Positions 5,549 to 6,456 of a stretch of 6,456 nt of DNA are shown one piece after another. This DNA is from Deinococcus sp. Lineage in GTDB: Bacteria > Deinococcota > Deinococci > JACQHA01. Where the stretch lies: positions 1 to 6,456 of the forward strand of contig JACQHA010000262.1 of the NCBI GenBank assembly GCA_016199255.1. Reading direction: 5' to 3'. Positions within the stretch are counted from its first letter, which is position 1; every line of letters begins with the position of its first letter. The position numbers and the translations under genes were made by a program. The notes under the pieces are model-generated. The model was not told the origin of the DNA. It ran no database searches and saw only the letters and a program-made list of their open reading frames with translations.

Positions 5549-5588
5549 AAGGTCAGGGCGTCCCGCCCCCCGGCGGAGCCGGTAACCT
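5549..5588 (+). repeat. Palindromic repeat unit B (40 nt, compact copy)
   Basis: Lies 1 nt after unit A and matches its two ends exactly, with only one base (C5563) in place of the 25-nt insert. It folds neatly as a three-way, cloverleaf-like structure: outer AGGT/ACCT (5550-5553 with 5585-5588), arm 1 GGGCG-TCC-CGCCC (5556-5568) and arm 2 CCGGC-GGA-GCCGG (5570-5582). It is intergenic. No T-run follows, so it is not a typical intrinsic terminator. Confidence 0.85.
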
Positions 5589-5621
5589 AGCCCAGCACCC
5601 TTCCCCCGCCCCGCCGACCCG

Positions 5622-5627
5622 TATGAT
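5622..5627 (+). promoter_or_regulatory. Possible -10 box for the adenosyltransferase gene
   Basis: TATGAT matches the -10 consensus at 5/6 positions and lies 13 nt before GTG 5641. No -35 hexamer is visible in the C-rich sequence 17 nt upstream, so this rests on a single short match. Confidence 0.25.
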
Positions 5628-5631
5628 GAGA

Positions 5632-5637
5632 GGGAGG
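5632..5637 (+). promoter_or_regulatory. Ribosome binding site that favours the GTG start of cobO
   Basis: GGGAGG ends 3 nt before GTG 5641. The spacing is tight, but the upstream in-frame ATGs at 5623 and 5626 have only C-rich sequence before them and no Shine-Dalgarno. Confidence 0.5.
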
Positions 5638-5640
5638 AAT

Positions 5641-6165
5641 GTGAGCGCTAAACAGGGATTAGTCATTGTGCACACCGGCGACGGCAAGGGAAAAACTACC
5701 GCTGCTCTGGGGTTGCTTTTGCGCCAGTGGGGCCACGGGTTGCCGGTGGTGATGCTGCAGTTTATGAAGAGCCGCAACTTGCGCTGCGGCGAGCACCTGG
5801 CGGCGGAGCGCCTGGGCGTGGAGATGATCCCATTAGGGGACGGGTTTACCTGGGACTCGGCCAACTTAGAGCGGGACCGCCGCACCGCCCAGGAGTGCTG
5901 GGCAGTGGCCAAGGAGAAGATCCAGTCTGGCCAATACAGCATGGTGATCCTGGACGAGCTGACCTATCCCCTCAACTACGGCTGGCTGGACATAGGTGAG
6001 GTTTCGGAGGTCATCAGGAACCGGCAGCTAGGCATGCACGTGGTCATCACCGGGCGGAACGCCCCGCCGGAGCTCATAGCCCTGGCCGACCTGGTCACGG
6101 AAATGCGCAAGATCAAGCACCCCTTCGACCGGGGAATCGCTGCCCAGAAGGGCATTGAGCTCTAA
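5641..6165 (+). CDS. cobO: Cob(I)alamin adenosyltransferase (CobA/CobO/BtuR family)
   Basis: 174 aa from GTG 5641; 180 aa if ATG 5623 is used. It transfers the 5'-deoxyadenosyl group of ATP to the cobalt of cob(I)alamin or corrinoids, making the coenzyme form in the cytoplasm. It belongs to PF02572: the P-loop TGDGKGKTTAALG (12-24) binds ATP in the family's unusual orientation. Further motifs are VVMLQFMKS (36-44), the acidic LDELTYPLNYGWLD (104-117), VVITGRNAPPELIALADLVT (134-153) and KHPFDRGIAAQKGIEL (159-174), the family's standard ending. The length matches the short form without the N-terminal extension of E. coli BtuR. The GTG start is preferred because of the GGGAGG just upstream and because the family core starts within a few residues. 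The TAA shares its last A with the next ATG. Its location after B12 import genes suggests it converts imported cobalamin to coenzyme. Confidence 0.93.
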   Translation: MSAKQGLVIVHTGDGKGKTTAALGLLLRQWGHGLPVVMLQFMKSRNLRCGEHLAAERLGVEMIPLGDGFTWDSANLERDRRTAQECWAVAKEKIQSGQYSMVILDELTYPLNYGWLDIGEVSEVIRNRQLGMHVVITGRNAPPELIALADLVTEMRKIKHPFDRGIAAQKGIEL

Positions 6166-6456
6166 TGCCCAGTACGGCCACCAGACTGGTCCTGGTGCGC
6201 CATGCCAGCACAATCTGGAACAGGGATAACCGCTACCAGGGGCAGAGTGACGTGCCGCTGGACGAGACCGGGCGGCAGGAAGCCCGGCAGCTGGCGCCCC
6301 GGCTGGCAGAGTTGGCGCCAGCCAGTGCCTACACCTCTGATCTGGTGCGCTGCCGGGAGACAGTAGAACTGGCCCTGTCCCACCAGCCGGTGCCGATTTT
6401 TATTGACCCCCGGCTGCGCGAGGCCCACTACGGCCAGTGGGAGGGCATGACCAGGG
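6165..6456 (+). CDS. cobC: Histidine phosphatase, probably alpha-ribazole phosphatase, 3'-truncated by window edge
   Basis: Only the first 97 codons are present and the frame is open to the end of the window. It belongs to the histidine phosphatase (phosphoglycerate mutase-like) superfamily. LVLVRHASTIWN (8-19) contains the phospho-accepting His13 with Arg12; here Ala replaces the usual Gly of the RHG triad. YQGQSDVPLDETGRQEA (24-40) is the usual 'G..D.PL...G..QA' segment. YTSDLVRCRETVE (56-68) carries the second active-site Arg62, and LREAHYGQWEG (84-94) carries Glu86, matching the family's 'L.E..fG.wEG'. The start overlaps the cobO stop by 1 nt (TAATG), so the two are translationally coupled. 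CobC removes the phosphate from alpha-ribazole-5'-phosphate or adenosylcobalamin-5'-phosphate. The specific name comes from context; by sequence alone it could be another broad phosphatase. Confidence 0.82.
   Translation, partial: MPSTATRLVLVRHASTIWNRDNRYQGQSDVPLDETGRQEARQLAPRLAELAPASAYTSDLVRCRETVELALSHQPVPIFIDPRLREAHYGQWEGMTR

Noticed and set aside
5549..5588. Repeat unit B as an intrinsic terminator of btuFCD
   Set aside because: The hairpins are GC-rich but no T-run follows (the next bases are AGCCCAGCACCC), and an exact partial copy sits in the btuD coding sequence, so repeat-element identity explains it better.
5484..5588. CRISPR array
   Set aside because: There are only two units, directly adjacent with no spacer-length unique sequence, and no cas genes are in the window.
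5623..5640. ATG 5623 or 5626 as the cobO start
   Set aside because: No ribosome binding site precedes them and the C-rich upstream looks untranslated; GTG 5641 has GGGAGG upstream. Spacing of 3 nt is tight, so this is a preference, not a certainty.

Overview
This window is GC-rich bacterial DNA with densely packed genes, all on the + strand. Three regions are visible. (1) 1-2509 is a carbohydrate/glycerol metabolism block: the 3' part of a PfkB-family sugar-phosphate kinase, a small secreted protein consisting essentially of one PPC-like beta-sandwich domain, and a full glycerol kinase (glpK). (2) 2513-5544 is a vitamin B12 import operon: a near-consensus sigma70 promoter, a class-I-like cobalamin riboswitch with a structured expression platform, then btuF, btuC and btuD (periplasmic binding protein, permease, ATPase), joined by stop/start abutment and by a 4-nt overlap. 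(3) 5484-6456 begins with two tandem GC-rich palindromic repeat units, one of which encodes the C-terminal tail and stop codon of btuD. They are followed by a cob(I)alamin adenosyltransferase (cobO/btuR type) and the 5' part of a histidine-phosphatase gene, probably alpha-ribazole phosphatase (cobC), which runs off the right edge.

How the parts work together: BtuFCD imports cobalamin or corrinoid, CobO adenosylates it, and CobC would dephosphorylate alpha-ribazole phosphate or adenosylcobalamin phosphate during lower-loop assembly. Regions 2 and 3 therefore read as an uptake-and-salvage module. The riboswitch should shut off uptake when coenzyme B12 is plentiful.

Organism: BtuF has a cleavable signal peptide and no lipobox cysteine, which favours a cell with a periplasm. 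The short 'ALAQG'-type signal peptide, the PPC domain and the GC-rich coding sequence are reminiscent of Deinococcota (Thermus/Meiothermus relatives). This is an impression from style, not a proof; other GC-rich bacteria such as Chloroflexota are possible.

The most interesting non-coding points are two. First, in the btuF leader a perfect Shine-Dalgarno sequence lies about 70 nt from the start codon, inside a riboswitch hairpin, and a second nested hairpin could bridge the gap. Second, the tandem cloverleaf-like repeat has been captured into the btuD reading frame. No stretch over 300 bases lacks a gene; the longest non-coding stretch is the 285-nt riboswitch leader.
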